A stretch of DNA of 64,000 bases from Histoplasma ohiense. Its lineage: Eukaryota > Ascomycota > Eurotiomycetes > Onygenales > Ajellomycetaceae. The notes beneath the pieces are model-generated. The model saw only the letters and a program-made list of their open reading frames with translations. It made no database searches and was not told the origin of the DNA. Every line of letters begins with the position of its first letter. The stretch's first letter is position 1. The position numbers and the translations under genes were made by a program. This document shows positions 47,720 through 59,412 of the stretch, piece after piece. Where the stretch lies: positions 4,340,001-4,404,000 of the forward strand of contig JAEVHH010000004.1 in NCBI GenBank assembly GCA_017607445.1, read 5' to 3'.

Positions 47720-49287
47720 TGTCAGATAATATTCTCTTCACTGATGAAACTCTGAGTAGTTATCTATTTACAGAGTGTCAGCTCAGTGAGCTGTGTTGAC
47801 TGAGTTGATTGAGTGAATAATGTAGATATCATCACTGCAATCATTGATGCTGACTGTGCTGACAGTGATTGTCACTTCTGAGCATCTCTGTAACATCTGT
47901 TGTCAAGACAGCAGACAGCTGCTAGCTTCTTTTGAGTTAGATATCTGAGAATGCTGTTCACATATCTGAGTGCAGTAGAGCAGTGCTGATGCTCAGTTGA
48001 GTAGAGTTGACAGCAGTTGACACACTGTGATGCTCTCTTACACTTCATATTTGTTGATTTCTTATGCTGATTTGTGAGCTCACTGCAGTTGAAGCATCTC
48101 ATCAGTTGCACACACTTTGATGAGTGGCAGTATCTCTGATATTCTGAATTATATCTCACTATCAGCAGTCTTTTCTCAATGAGTCTGATTCTCTCACTGA
48201 CATTGAAGAGTGAGAAGTCTTTCACTGAAATTAGAAAGAAGATAATTTATATAATCTTCTCTGTCTTGAAGTTCACTTCATATTGTGAGAATTGACAGCT
48301 CACTGATTTTATCTTTGCTTAAGTCAGAATCTCTTTCTCAATTATCTTGTCTGTGAAGATTCTTATCTCTTCTCAATTCTGAACAAATTTCAGAATTTCT
48401 GAAACAGTATAATTATATCATCACTCTGATAGTCAGATCTCTGTAATATTAAGAACTTCACAGAGAGTAGTCACTGTTCTCTCAGTGATCAGAGCATTGT
48501 ATATATCTCTGTTGTTTGATATGATCACTCAATCTGTTCTGATGAGCTTCATCTTCAGTATATTAGTCACATCTTCTATTCTCTGAATGTTTGCAACAAT
48601 CATCTGCTGCACAGTATATGACTGCAGCTGAGTGATTCATTTCTCTGACTGAAGAATGATGAGAATTTATGAATTCTTCTGCTGTTTTGTATTCTCTGTG
48701 AGACTTTTTGACTGACTGATGTTCTTGAGCTGCAGACTAGCTCCACTAGCTCTGTCAGCTGAGAAAGCTGCAGTCTTGACAGAGATAGTTTCAGAGAGAA
48801 CAGAATTTTTCCTCTTCTGCATAATGCTTATTCAGATAGTCAGCTCTCTCACAGTTGTCTTCACTGAATTTGACTGTGAATGAATGTTTGAGACAGTACT
48901 CTCTCTCAGAGTTGATACTGCACTCAGATCTGCTGTTATATATGCAATGAATCTTTCACAGAAGATTCAGACAAAGTTCTGACTGACTGACTATTTCTTC
49001 TTCTCAACTCAGCTGTTCAGAGTCTTTATCAATCTGATGAGAGTCTTCTGTCACAAATTCTATTGCTGTTGAGTCTTCTCAAACTGCTTCTGTAGCTGAG
49101 AGATGACTGTGAGAATGCTGTCACTGACTTCTTTGAGAACTGAAGAAGACATTGTAACAGTCTTTCTCTGTCTCTTATCAGTCTTTTCAGTAACAAAATT
49201 GACTGATGACTTCAGCTTCAGTGATCTGATGTAGGTCATGTCAATATTCTTGAGTGAATGAAAGAACATTGAGAGCTCCATGACCAC
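47720..49287 (-). pseudogene. LINE Z ORF1
   Basis: ATG at 49287 starts MVMELSMFFHSLKNID, collinear with Y and X. Cys-His array at about 47970-48100 (CFNCSELTNQH then CVNCCQLYSTEHQHC). Confidence 0.72.
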
Positions 49288-49434
49288 TCAATCTGTGCAG
49301 TACACACACATAGAGTAATCACAGAGGGTATATGATGATGTTGAACAGATTGAAGGATTAAAATTATACAAAAAACAGTTAGAAAATGGAAAAATTCAAA
49401 TGTATCTCTACATTCATGAGTAGTTGTAAGGATG

Positions 49435-49847
49435 CAATCTGTACTTAAAATTGAGATATTCAAGAGAGCTCATTTTGAAAAAAGAGAGAAGAAAGAGAGA
49501 GAATCAATGAAAATTTAAAAAAAATTTTGATTGAAGATGAAAAATTGCAGCAGAAGAGCAAGAAACTTTGATGATAATCAAATTAAAAAAGAAGAGAAAT
49601 CTTCAAGAAGAAAGAAATTCTTTTTATTTCTCTGCATACAATCTCTAGCAATCAAAGAATCCATCAATTCCATCTCATTAGAAAATCAATAACAATGTGT
49701 ATACAAGCTATCTAGAAGATGTGATTGATACACTGCTATCAATAAACAGAACTTACAATATGAGAATGCAATTATCTACTAATAAGCAATCTATACAATC
49801 ACTGAGAGCAGCTCTTATAAAAAAGAGAGACAATTGTAATACACTTG
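49435..49847. other. orphan segment between LINE Z and gypsy G3
   Basis: AT-rich, purine-rich on the plus strand, no match elsewhere in the window. Plus-strand frames contain lysine-rich text and later a partly open stretch (about 49700-49847, with QLSTNKQSIQSLRAALI) that might be the end of an old transposase, but I cannot assign it. This is probably the original chromosomal sequence into which LINE Z and G3 inserted. Confidence 0.45.
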
Positions 49848-50381
49848 TGTAACAGACGTACTTCGATTAACGATTTGATACTATTCTAATTACAGATTAC
49901 AAATTGATTAAGAAAAGAAAGAGAAAAGAAATCAGAAGAAAAGATCATACAAAAAGAGTTCTTATAGAGAAAAATTTAGAGTGGAAGAATATCAGAAGCT
50001 GCTTCACAGTGAAGTATGAAGTGGAAGAACATTAAAAGATATGTGTAAAAATTGTTAGAAGCTACACAAGTGTGGAATGTGAAATGGAGAAATCATTGAG
50101 AGCTATGCAGAAGAATTGTTAGAGACTACACAAATGCAAAACACAGAGTAGAAGAATATAAGAAACTATGCAAAAGAATTGTTAGAGACTATATGAGTAC
50201 AGAGCACAGAGCAGAAGAACATTAAGAGCTATACAGAAGAATTGTTAGAAACTATACAAATACAGAGCACAGAGCAGAAGAACATTGAGAATTACACAAA
50301 ATCACAGCAGTCAGAAACAAGCAGATGCAGAAGAGAAGTTGATTATATAAGTTAATTACTAACAGATGCTAATCCATCACA
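49848..50381 (-). repeat. 3' LTR of G3, 534 bp
   Basis: Begins TGTAACAGACGTACTTCG and ends CCATCACA. It has the same internal repeat count as G2 and keeps a few CpG at the outer edge. Confidence 0.88.
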
Positions 50382-51939
50382 TTATCCCTCTCTACTGAAA
50401 TGAATGAGAACTCATAGATGTCAAGAGCAGCAGTGTTCTTCAAGACAGATGTGAATTCCCAGATTGAATGATCATATTCTACTCATTTGACAAGATATTC
50501 ACAGTGATAGTGGTTGATTCTATCATCAAGAATTGCTTCAATTTCCCACTCAAGTTCATTGTCTTCTTCTACAATGATGGATGGCTGTCAATCAAAGATT
50601 CTCTGTGAGAGGAATGGATCCTCGACTGTGAGTCAGAGCAGATTCATATGAAAGACATCATGAATATCAGACAGAGTGTTGAGTCAATAATCATGTGTGT
50701 CTAGCACTTTCTTCATCATATACTTGACATGACAGTAATCTAGCATACATAAGAAATGATTCATTTTTATATTCTTGAGATTCAGTCAGATTTTGTCTTC
50801 TATATAATATCAGATCACAGAACTTCTTCTGATATTTATTTGATTTTTATAATTTTGCTGAGCACTGATCATTGAAGCTTCTGTTTATTCACAGACTTTC
50901 TTCAGCTTGCTTATGATGTTCTCTGCTATCTGTATAAGGCTGCAGACATACACAGTTTCTCAGAGAGTCTCAGAGAAGTTCAGAACCTCTAAGTTGTATT
51001 CATATAGAAGAAAGAATGAGCTTACATCTGTTATAGTGAAATCTCAATCATTAATCACAATCTCAGTGTGTGACAGCAGATTGCTTCAGTTGTTTTGTAT
51101 ATAATTGCAGAACTTACAGAGAATGTTCTTTACTGTTTGTATCATTCTCTCAGTAGCTTCATCAGTCTCTGAGTGATACATCATTGATAACTTTCATTCA
51201 ATTCTTAATAATTGACATACACAGACTCAGAGTGCACTGATGAATTGACTGTCTCTATCTGACACAATGAATGAAGACAGATCATGTATACAATAGAACA
51301 GACTTCTGACAAAGACATCTGCAACTACTTCAGTATTCATCTTATCACAGAGCTGTAGTATTACACTCTTACTGAATCAGTCAACAATGACTAGAATGTT
51401 TGTAGAACCTTCACTTTCAGATAAGAAAACTGTAAAATCAATAGCTATATCATATCAAATTCAGTTGAGAACAGATAGAGACTTCAGCATCTCTTTTCAG
51501 CATTCACATCATATCATCACTGAGCCACAGCAATCACAGTTGCATACAAACCAGTATATGTCTTTCAATATATCTGATCAGTAGAATTCTCAGACAATGA
51601 TATTGTATATAATTTTGCATTCTGAGTGCTCAGTCATCAATAAGTCATGAATTTCTTGCATGATCTGTGTTTATAGAGGTTCTGAATCAGAGACTCATCA
51701 TCTATCTCAAAAGTATAAGCAGTTGTCATCATCAATCAAACATGCTGAGATATTTATTCTTGAGTATACACTTGTGGGGAATTGAGGTGTTCTATTTTAT
51801 ATGACTTCAGCAGCTTATTGCCAGAATTCATCTACTTCTACTACTAGCTTTCATTGTTCTTCAAGTAAGAGTTCTTGAGCTTGGAACTGATTGATATGTA
51901 TGCAGAATTTGTCTGATTGTGTAGAACTTTCTATGATTG
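50367..51939 (-). pseudogene. G3 pol fragment (integrase and chromodomain)
   Basis: Reading minus, the chromodomain lies near 50400-50530 and the integrase core near 51100-51500, with its zinc-binding part near 51530-51640. Broken by stops; ends at the H insertion. Confidence 0.75.
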
Positions 51940-52210
51940 TGTAATAGATGCAACAGAGATATCTATATTAGGAAATAGCTATATGGCGATAGAAGAACAC
52001 AGAACATGCCAGAATTAATGAAGAGAGACATAGCACACAGCATCATAGACGGCTGTAGCATGTGGTAGTCATCTATATAATGCTCACTGATATCTGTAGA
52101 TATTAGGAGATCAGCAATTAGCTTTGAATAATAGAGATTGCTACCTTCTTAACATTCTATATATGTACTTCACACTACTCTCATAATTATACCTACAACC
52201 ATCTCTTACA
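51940..52210 (+). repeat. 5' LTR of H, about 271 bp
   Basis: Starts TGTAATAGATGCAACAGAG and is inferred to end at CTCTTACA, giving TGTAA/TTACA terminal inverted repeats. The first 170 bp match 58831-59005. The end is not confirmed by a second copy. Confidence 0.7.
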
Positions 52211-52264
52211 ATTCTAATTGCTCATAACTTTATTTGAGTGGTCCATTGTTATACACATCTACAA

Positions 52265-52331
52265 TAAAGCACACAACATTAGTTAAAGCACGCAACATTA
52301 GTTAAAACACACAACATTAGTTAAAACACAC
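52265..52331 (+). repeat. tandem 19-20-bp repeats in the H leader
   Basis: Three copies of ACACAACATTAGTTAAA(G/A)C and a partial fourth end just before the gag ATG at 52335. Confidence 0.85.
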
Positions 52332-52334
52332 AAG

Positions 52335-53450
52335 ATGGTCTCAATATACACAAGATTCCTTGAAAACCAATCTGAATCCTCTACTGCCTTCAATGATCAC
52401 AATGCATGTTTGCAACAGTTGAATGATCAAATTCATAAACAAGAGCAGCAATTAGCTATTCTGCATGCACAACAGCAGCTCAACAAGTTGGAAGCACAGA
52501 TTCATGAAGATACTCTCATCAAGTCTCAATTAACTCAGAATATCACCACAGAATCACTGCAAAATCGATCTGTGAACAATACAGATGATGATAATGAAAC
52601 ACCACTGAGATTGAAGATTAAGAACTATTATCAAGGAAAAAATATGTTAGAATTCAAGAACTATAAAGATCACATATTGACTCTCTTTACACACCACTGC
52701 TGATATTATCAAAAGAAAGAACACAAGATAAATGATGCTAAACTCTATCTTGACACCCACATTAAGCAGAAATGATTGAATTTTGTATCATCATATAAGA
52801 GACATGGAGAAGCAACACTGTTGACTTTTGATAATATGTTATCACATCTAGAAATGCAAATTAACAATCCACAGAACCAGCACTGATTGATGAGTCAAAA
52901 GTTTCAAAATGCAAAGCAACAAAAATGACAATCAATACACAATTTCTCTAAATATCTCAAAGACTGAAAATACTACTTACCCTCATATAGCAAAGAACAA
53001 AGAATGGATAACTTGTATAGTAAGACATTGAAGATATTACACACAGAACTCAATCATTGAAATCAAGAGTCTCAGAACTACAAAGAGTTGCTTTGAACTC
53101 TACAGACTCTCAAGAAAAATATATCAGAGCAACAGTATGCTATTCATAAAGAAAGATCTGCAATATTCATAGAAAATCAGCATCATTCTGATAAATCTAG
53201 CAATCATCAAAACAAGAGGAAACAAGAGGAACAAACAGGTTCAACTGAACAAATCAAGAAAGATAAATATAACTGAATGAAGAAGTGTTCTCACTGTCAT
53301 AAAAAGAGTCATATTGCAAATGATTGTTGAATGTTACATCTCAAAAAGCATAATCAAGTTTGATAAGTAAAAAACCAGCAATCTCAATCATAGAAGCAGC
53401 TGCTGCATTGAGAATACAAACAACTAGACTGTGAGATAAATGATTATTGA
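52335..53450 (+). pseudogene. H gag
   Basis: ATG at 52335. An N-terminal glutamine-rich coiled-coil-like stretch (KQEQQLAILHAQQQLNKLEA) is followed by a capsid-like domain and a CCHC knuckle CSHCHKKSHIANDC near 53288-53329. Interrupted by TGA codons. Pol follows in a different frame. Confidence 0.8.
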
Positions 53451-56400
53451 TGATGAATACATGGATACTGACAGAAGTGGAATGGTCGATGGTGTGGACA
53501 CTAGTGGATTCTGATGTGGATGCAAACTTTGTGTCCCATGCCTGGGCATCAAAATATTTCTCAAAGACAGAAGGTAAATCAAAAGTAGTGGAAGCAGTTG
53601 ATAATCATAAGATTAAATCATATGAACAACAAAGAGCTGCAATGAAGATTATCAATGACAAACATATTCTTCAAGAAGAATTCCACCATTTCAAAGAGGC
53701 TGATATTAGCAGATATGATATAATTTTGAGCATACTGTGGTTGAAAGCTGTGAACTCTGATATCAACTGGGTGTGAAGATGCTGAATCTATAGAAAAGTG
53801 TTGAATATTAATCATATGCATCTGAATACTGCTAAAGAATTTGCAACACTAATTGATGATGGCAATATTATATTCACTGTCTTATCATTATGAGCTGCGA
53901 GTGCAGCAACTGAGTCAAATATCTCAGATGATTATAAAGATTATCTTGATGTATTTCAAGAAGACATATCTGATGCAGAACATACATCTCATGATTATGT
54001 CATAGAGCTCAAACCTGGCAAAGAATCTTCATATCAACTGATATATAATCTATCACCTCAAGAACTCTCTGTCCTCTGAGAATATATCAAAAAGACATTA
54101 GAGAAGAATTGGATACATCCATTCAAGAGCTCAGCCAGCATGTCAGTATTATTCACATTCAAGAAAGATGAAACCCTGCATCTTTGCATGAATTATTGAG
54201 AATTGAATGAAATAATGGTCAAGAATCAATACCCACTGTCCTTGATAAGTGAAATACTTGATAGATTAGCAGATGCCAAAATATATACACAACTGAATCT
54301 TAGAGACACATATCATAGAATTCACATACAAACAGAGAATGAATGAAAAACAGCATTTCAAACACAATATGAATACTTTGAATATCTAGTCTTATCTTTT
54401 GAGCTAATCAATGCCTCTGCAACTTTTCAATCTTATATCAACAAAGCCCTCAGTGATCTTTTAGACATATATTGTGTGGCTTATCTTGATGATATTGTAA
54501 TCTATTCAAACATGCTTGATGAACATGTCGTCCATGTTAAGAATGTGCTGGAATGGTTAAGATGATGGAGACTATATGCCAAACTTAGTAAGTGTACATT
54601 CCACACAACAGAAATTGGATTTTTGGGTTTTGTGATTATCACACAGAGCATTACTGTCAAGAAACACTGTGTCAACACAATTCTAGATTGGTCAGAATCA
54701 TGAACTATAAACAAATTGCAAATATTTCTAGAATTTGTCAATTTCTATCATTGATTCATATACAAGTTCTCGATAATAACAGCATCTCTGATTGAATTGT
54801 TAAAAGATTACAAAACAAAAAGAGGGAAGAATAACACATCTGTTCAGTTAGACAATAACTGTAAGCACACAATTTTGCAGTTAAAAGAATGCTTTACAAA
54901 AGCATCATTGTTGATCCACTTTGATCTGCAGTGAAAACTTCATATAGAAACAGACAGATCTGATGTTGCAATCATCACAGTAATATCACAATTAATGAAT
55001 AATGATCACTGACACTCAATCACATTTTGATCTAGAAAGCTCACAGAAACAGAAAGACATTATCAAACATATGATCTAGAAATATTGCCAATTGTAGAAG
55101 CTTTCAGACAATGGCATCACTATTTACATGATAGCAGGCACTCAATAACTGTTTTATCTGATCATATCAATCTCCAGCACTTCATGACAACAAAACAGCT
55201 AAATAAGCATCAGATTCACTGAATGGAAATGCTCTCAGCATTCAATTTTGAAATAGAGCATCATTCTGAGAAAAATAATCCCACAGATGCATCAAGTCAT
55301 CATTCAGATTTTGTAAAACACACAGCTCTCTTGACAGAGCTTTCTACTCTGCAAGAGAAGCTGCATAAGAGGATCTTTAAGTCACTAAAGACAAAAGAAA
55401 ATACAAAGTTAGATCAATGTATCAAGATGATGTGAAAAAATCTACAAGCTAATGAAAATTGTTGAGTGAAGAAGTCTGTAGTCATCAATAACAACAATCT
55501 CTGCAGAATAAAGAACACATCTGCAGATGAGAACAAGATCACAGATGTTACAGAGTTAAATTTAGAGACTCTGATGCTATGAATTCTAGCTGTCAAGATA
55601 TTTGAGTCTGAAACAGTCTATTGCAAAGAGATAGCTGAATCTATCATCAAACTCTTACTGCAGATTCAGAATAGAGACACTGACACATCTGAACTTTGTA
55701 GAAGACTAGAGATGGATGATGCTAGTGTAGATAATTGTTCAATCTGAGCAGTAGATAAAGATGATCTGCTCAGAAAAGATGATAAAGTCTACATATCACA
55801 AGACAAGACTGTAAGACATGAAATAATGAAAATGAACCACAATGATCTCTAAGATGGTCATTTTGGACATGACAAAATCATCAAAGTGATCAAACACAAG
55901 TATTTGTGACATGATATGAGTGATGAGATTGCAGAATATGTGAGAACTTGTGATGTTTGTCAATATATCAAGATACCACAGCACAAGCTGTACAGATTGC
56001 TACAACCACATTCAGTGTTAGATAAGAAATGACATACAATTAGCATAGACTTTATTGAAGATCTGTCAGATAATAAAAAGAGAAGTCAAATCTATAATGC
56101 TATTGTTGTATTTATTGATTTATTTATCAAATGAGTCATAATTGTGCTCACATCTTCAGAGCTAGATGCAGAAGAACTTGTAGATATTATTGTATGAAGA
56201 ATTACAAAGAACTTTGATCTATCTGCAAACATTATTAGCAATTGAGATTCATTAATAAATAGCAAGTTTTGATCAACATTGTGTTATCTGCTCCATGTTC
56301 AACAAAAATTATCGACAGCATTCCATCTGCAAACCGACAGTCAGACAGAACAATTGAATCAGATGATTGAACATTATCTTCACATATATTGCAGCTATCA

Positions 56401-57110
56401 GCAAGATAATTGAATAGAATGGATTTCTCTGACACAATGGACATATAACAACATCTTCCATGCATTGATAAAAATGATATCATCTGAAGCAATGATCAGC
56501 CGACCAACTGAACTTTGCATAGACATGAAACCCCCAAGCATGAGTGTGTCAAAATCAGTGATGAAACAAGTGGAACAGATGAAGCAAGCAGAGAACAAAA
56601 TCTGAGAATGTCTGAAAGCTGTCAAAGCAGCTGAGAAAAAGTATTACAATCAGCATCATATATCAAAAAGCTTTAAGATAGAAGACTGAGTAATGCTGTA
56701 TGCAAAAAATATATCCATCTTGCAACTCTCATTCAAACTAGATCATCAATTTTTGAGTCTCTTTCAAATAATTGATATCTGCAGTGCACAGGCATACAAA
56801 CTGAAACTCACACTGCAATATAAAGAAATTCATCTCATATTTCATGTTTCCCTTCTCAAATCATATCACATGTGCAACAGACAAATCCCACAAGCAGAAC
56901 TGATAATTATAGATATACAAGAGAAATGAAAAGTTGAAGCTATATTAGACAAGCATCAGTACCACAGTCAAACACAGTATCTTGTCAAATGAAAAGATTG
57001 TACAGATGCAGACAATTCTTGAGAACTCAAGGAAAACTTGATGAACAGTCAGAAGTACTTGAAACAGTTTAATAAAACCTATCAGAAATCAGTTAATAAA
57101 CAAAAACAAA
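53447..57110 (+). pseudogene. H pol (PR-RT-RH-IN-chromodomain)
   Basis: Single frame broken by stops. Protease-like LVDSDVDANFV at about 53498, where DSG reads DSD. RT from about 54060 with YLDD intact at 54482-54493. RNase H about 54930-55300. Integrase with H-H-C-C (HFGHDKI ... RTCDVCQ, about 55858-55965) and core. SLLKSYH-type GPY/F region near 56860. Chromodomain near 56935-57060 (VEAILDKHQ, YLVK, WELK-like with TGA for W). Sequence is clearly distinct from the G family. Confidence 0.85.
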
Positions 57111-57119
57111 GAAGATGAC

Positions 57120-57503
57120 AATAACTGCTGAATATATTTATTCCATTCAGAGATTAAAAAACAGATCTGCCTCAGCTTGGTCAGTGTCATTCAAGAAATT
57201 GTCACCAAGACAAATCTGCTTATTATCTCAGATTTCCTCAACTGACAAAGCACAACATTTCAACAATGACTTGAAAGCTGTGATCAGTGATGTAACCACT
57301 GAGATCTCATCAATCATCATTTCAGTCAGAGTCTCAGAAGAACTGTTTCATTGAATCTCTCAAATCTTCACAGCAAAGAATCTAACCATCACAGTCACAG
57401 CACCCTGCAAAACATTAATATTTGAAGCATTCACATCAGTGACAATTAGATTCTCAGCAGTATTGATAATCATCTGAGTCAATTCAACAGCATTCACTGA
57501 CAT
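57120..57503 (-). pseudogene. possible third exon of the H antisense gene
   Basis: After a possible intron ending CTATTAG, the minus strand has a frame from ATG at 57503 with few stops (MSVNAVELTQMI, later SSSETLTEMMIDEISVV). It could be a further exon if a 68-bp intron starting GTTTGT at about 57571 is used. The plus strand is also partly open, so this is tentative. Confidence 0.3.
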
Positions 57504-57527
57504 CTAATAGAAAGTTAATATTATATA

Positions 57528-58288
57528 TCATAAAAACATTTGTTTTGAATAATAACTTATCAGAATACAGACATGCTTCATCACTGAGCAGTGCTTGTAT
57601 TTTTTGTGTTGATTCTCAGCAGACTTGCAATGATGGCAGAGAGATGTTGTCAAATATTGAATACAACAACAGCAATATGCTGCTGTGTTTCTTTCTAACA
57701 CTTCAACAGAATCATCCACTTTCTCATCTTCATCTATATTATCAATCAACTCAAATAACATATCAAGATCTTGACTCAGTGAGAATGACATCAATATAAT
57801 AGCAGAATGTGAAAACATGCTTTCTGAAACACTGCTATAATTGAATACCACACTCTGCTGTGACAACAGATCATCAGAGTTCATATAGAATTCTAGAACC
57901 TCATCTACATTCTTATAGATCTGCACATCAAGTACAAACCTTGCAACAGCAGTTTGATACATGACAAATCTCTCATTCAGAACTTCATCAGAGAGCAGCA
58001 TCTCATGAAATTCATCAATCAAAGATTGATCAGTTTCATGAAAACACTCAGACATCTATAACTCATTAGCACTCATAACAACCTCAGTTTAAGAAAACTT
58101 ACAGCAGCACAACTTCTATTTGATATATAGCAGATGTGACAGTGTGTTCATTCATTGTTCATAAAGCAAGAGTATACTGAGGGATTCTGCAACCTCTTCA
58201 GACAATCCAAGCAAATGCTCTTGATGACAGACAGTATATCACTCTTTATAGACTTCAAACCAGCAACAGAAACAGCTGGTTCTGACAT
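57528..58288 (-). CDS. antisense, intron-containing cysteine-rich gene in element H
   Basis: Exon 1: ATG at 58288 to 58103 (62 codons, one TGA), starting MSEPAVSVAGLK, with a cysteine pattern CLDC ... CFMNNE-x-THCHIC ... SC. Intron 58056-58102, 47 bp, with a consensus GTAAGT donor, a TGCTAATG branch-like site and TATAG acceptor. Exon 2: 58055-57528, 175 codons without a stop, acidic in the middle (DNIDEDEKVDDS) and ending in a Cys-His cluster (CCCCIQ ... CHHC ... KHC). The frame is kept across the splice. C-x2-C pairs suggest metal binding. It lies between pol and the 3' LTR, opposite to gag-pol, and is the least broken frame of the element. It might instead encode a regulator or be a captured host gene. 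Function unknown. Confidence 0.55.
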
Positions 58289-58830
58289 TCTATCATAACT
58301 TTAATTAATATCAAGGTCTTATTCAAAGAAGAAGGAAAAGCAAAAGCAATAAGAAAGAAAAACAGATGTTGAAGATTGAAATCAATATTGCAATAATAAT
58401 CAAAGAAATTGCAACAACACAAAACTCAACTCAAAATGGAAAACACAATCACACAATCAAAACTTCAAATTTCACAATAAAAATTGCATAGGAAGATACA
58501 GTGTACTTTGTTTGATAAATTGATGTATTCTTTTTTAATAAAAAATTGTTAGTGGTGATGTTAATGATGATATTTGATGGAGTGTGATTTTTGATGTAGA
58601 AGTCAAAGAAAAGAGGTCAGAAGTTGTGTCTAAATTATGATTGAACTGCATTGACATCAGAGATGAAAAAATGTTCTTCTGAAACAGCAACATTTCAGAA
58701 TTAATCTCAATCATTAATTCAGCTCAATTCTGTGAACTCTATACAATATTAACCACACAGCACATGTTATGAACTTTGCATGTTGCAGTAAGAAGTTCTG
58801 AGAATCAGGCCTTTGAAGAAGAGAGATAAT
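58289..58830. other. H 3' non-coding region and upstream region of the antisense gene
   Basis: AT-rich; would contain the promoter of the antisense gene. Ends with the polypurine tract at 58816-58830. Confidence 0.5.
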
Positions 58831-59005
58831 TGTAATAGATGCAACAGAGATATCTATATTAGAAAATAGCTATATAATGATAGAAGAACACAGAACACAT
58901 CAGAATTAATGAAGAGAGATATAATGCACAGCATCATAGACAGCTGTAGTGTATGATAGTTGTCTATATAATGCTCACTGATATCTGTAGATATTAGAAG
59001 ATCAG
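58831..59005 (+). repeat. 3' LTR of H, truncated by K
   Basis: Matches 51940-52115 with mainly C/T and G/A differences, then breaks after ATCAG (59001-59005), the likely target duplication of K. Confidence 0.85.
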
Positions 59006-59153
59006 TGTGTAGTTCAAAGATTGCTTGAGCTGTTCAAAGCTTCTAAGCTTTGCAGCTCTTCTTATATGAATTAACTAGTGCAGTAGCATACACCATCCTT
59101 GATAATAGAGGGTGGTGTACACCATGGAAGAATAATAAGCTGAAATTACCACA
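59006..59153 (-). repeat. 3' LTR of K, about 148 bp
   Basis: Read minus, it starts TGTGGTAATTTCAGC directly after the polypurine tract and ends CTACACA. No second copy is in the window, so the ends rest on the TG...CA rule and the H junction. Confidence 0.65.
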
Positions 59154-59412
59154 TCCTCCCCTATCAAATCTGTCTACACCCTCATGACAGAAATAGTGTT
59201 ATGCTGTGTGCATCTGCTTTTGCAATGCACTATTCTGCAATAGATAAGATGCTCACTTCATGTGCACAAGAGTCTCTATCACAACAACACTGATCTATCA
59301 CTAACAACATCACATTCACAACCTTCTTCTTTCATTCATTCTCTCATACCTCTTTCATTCAACCTCCTCTGCCTTGCTTCAATTGTTCTACACATCTATC
59401 CCCTTCTATCAA

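Larger units (their letters stand above)
36803..49434 (-). mobile_element. LINE Z (Tad-like), split by gypsy G4
   Basis: Pieces 36803-37412 and 43346-49434 total about 6.70 kb, a full-length element with a TTTG-repeat (CAAA tail) at the low end and the 5' GTTGTAAGGATG block at the high end. It contains ORF1 (49287 to about 47720), ORF2 (about 47680 to 43410; RT motif YTDD at 45551-45562) and the D-T-I minisatellite. It is the host of G4 and its tail borders G2, so it is the oldest layer of this nest. Unlike X and Y, I find no direct target duplication. Confidence 0.88.
49848..51939 (-). mobile_element. Ty3/gypsy chromovirus G3, 3' portion
   Basis: Minus-strand G-family copy. Its 3' LTR is 49848-50381 (534 bp), preceded by a candidate target duplication ACTTG (49843-49847). 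The internal part covers the pol end to the RNase H/integrase linker, then is cut at 51939 by gypsy H. The rest must lie beyond the window if the nest follows the pattern on the left. Confidence 0.85.
51940..59005 (+). mobile_element. Ty3/gypsy chromovirus H, 5' LTR to truncated 3' LTR
   Basis: A second gypsy family, inserted in G3. The 5' LTR is 51940-52210. Gag, pol and an opposite-strand gene follow, then a polypurine tract (GAAGAAGAGAGATAA, 58816-58830) and the start of the 3' LTR at 58831, cut at 59005 by element K. Its candidate target duplication is GATTG (51935-51939); the partner is not in the window. Stops are again mostly TGA. Confidence 0.88.

Noticed and set aside
9349..59005. 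Classical RIP as the cause of decay
   Set aside because: CpA and TpG remain abundant and TpA is not enriched in the stretch counted; the term RIP-like with different context is safer.
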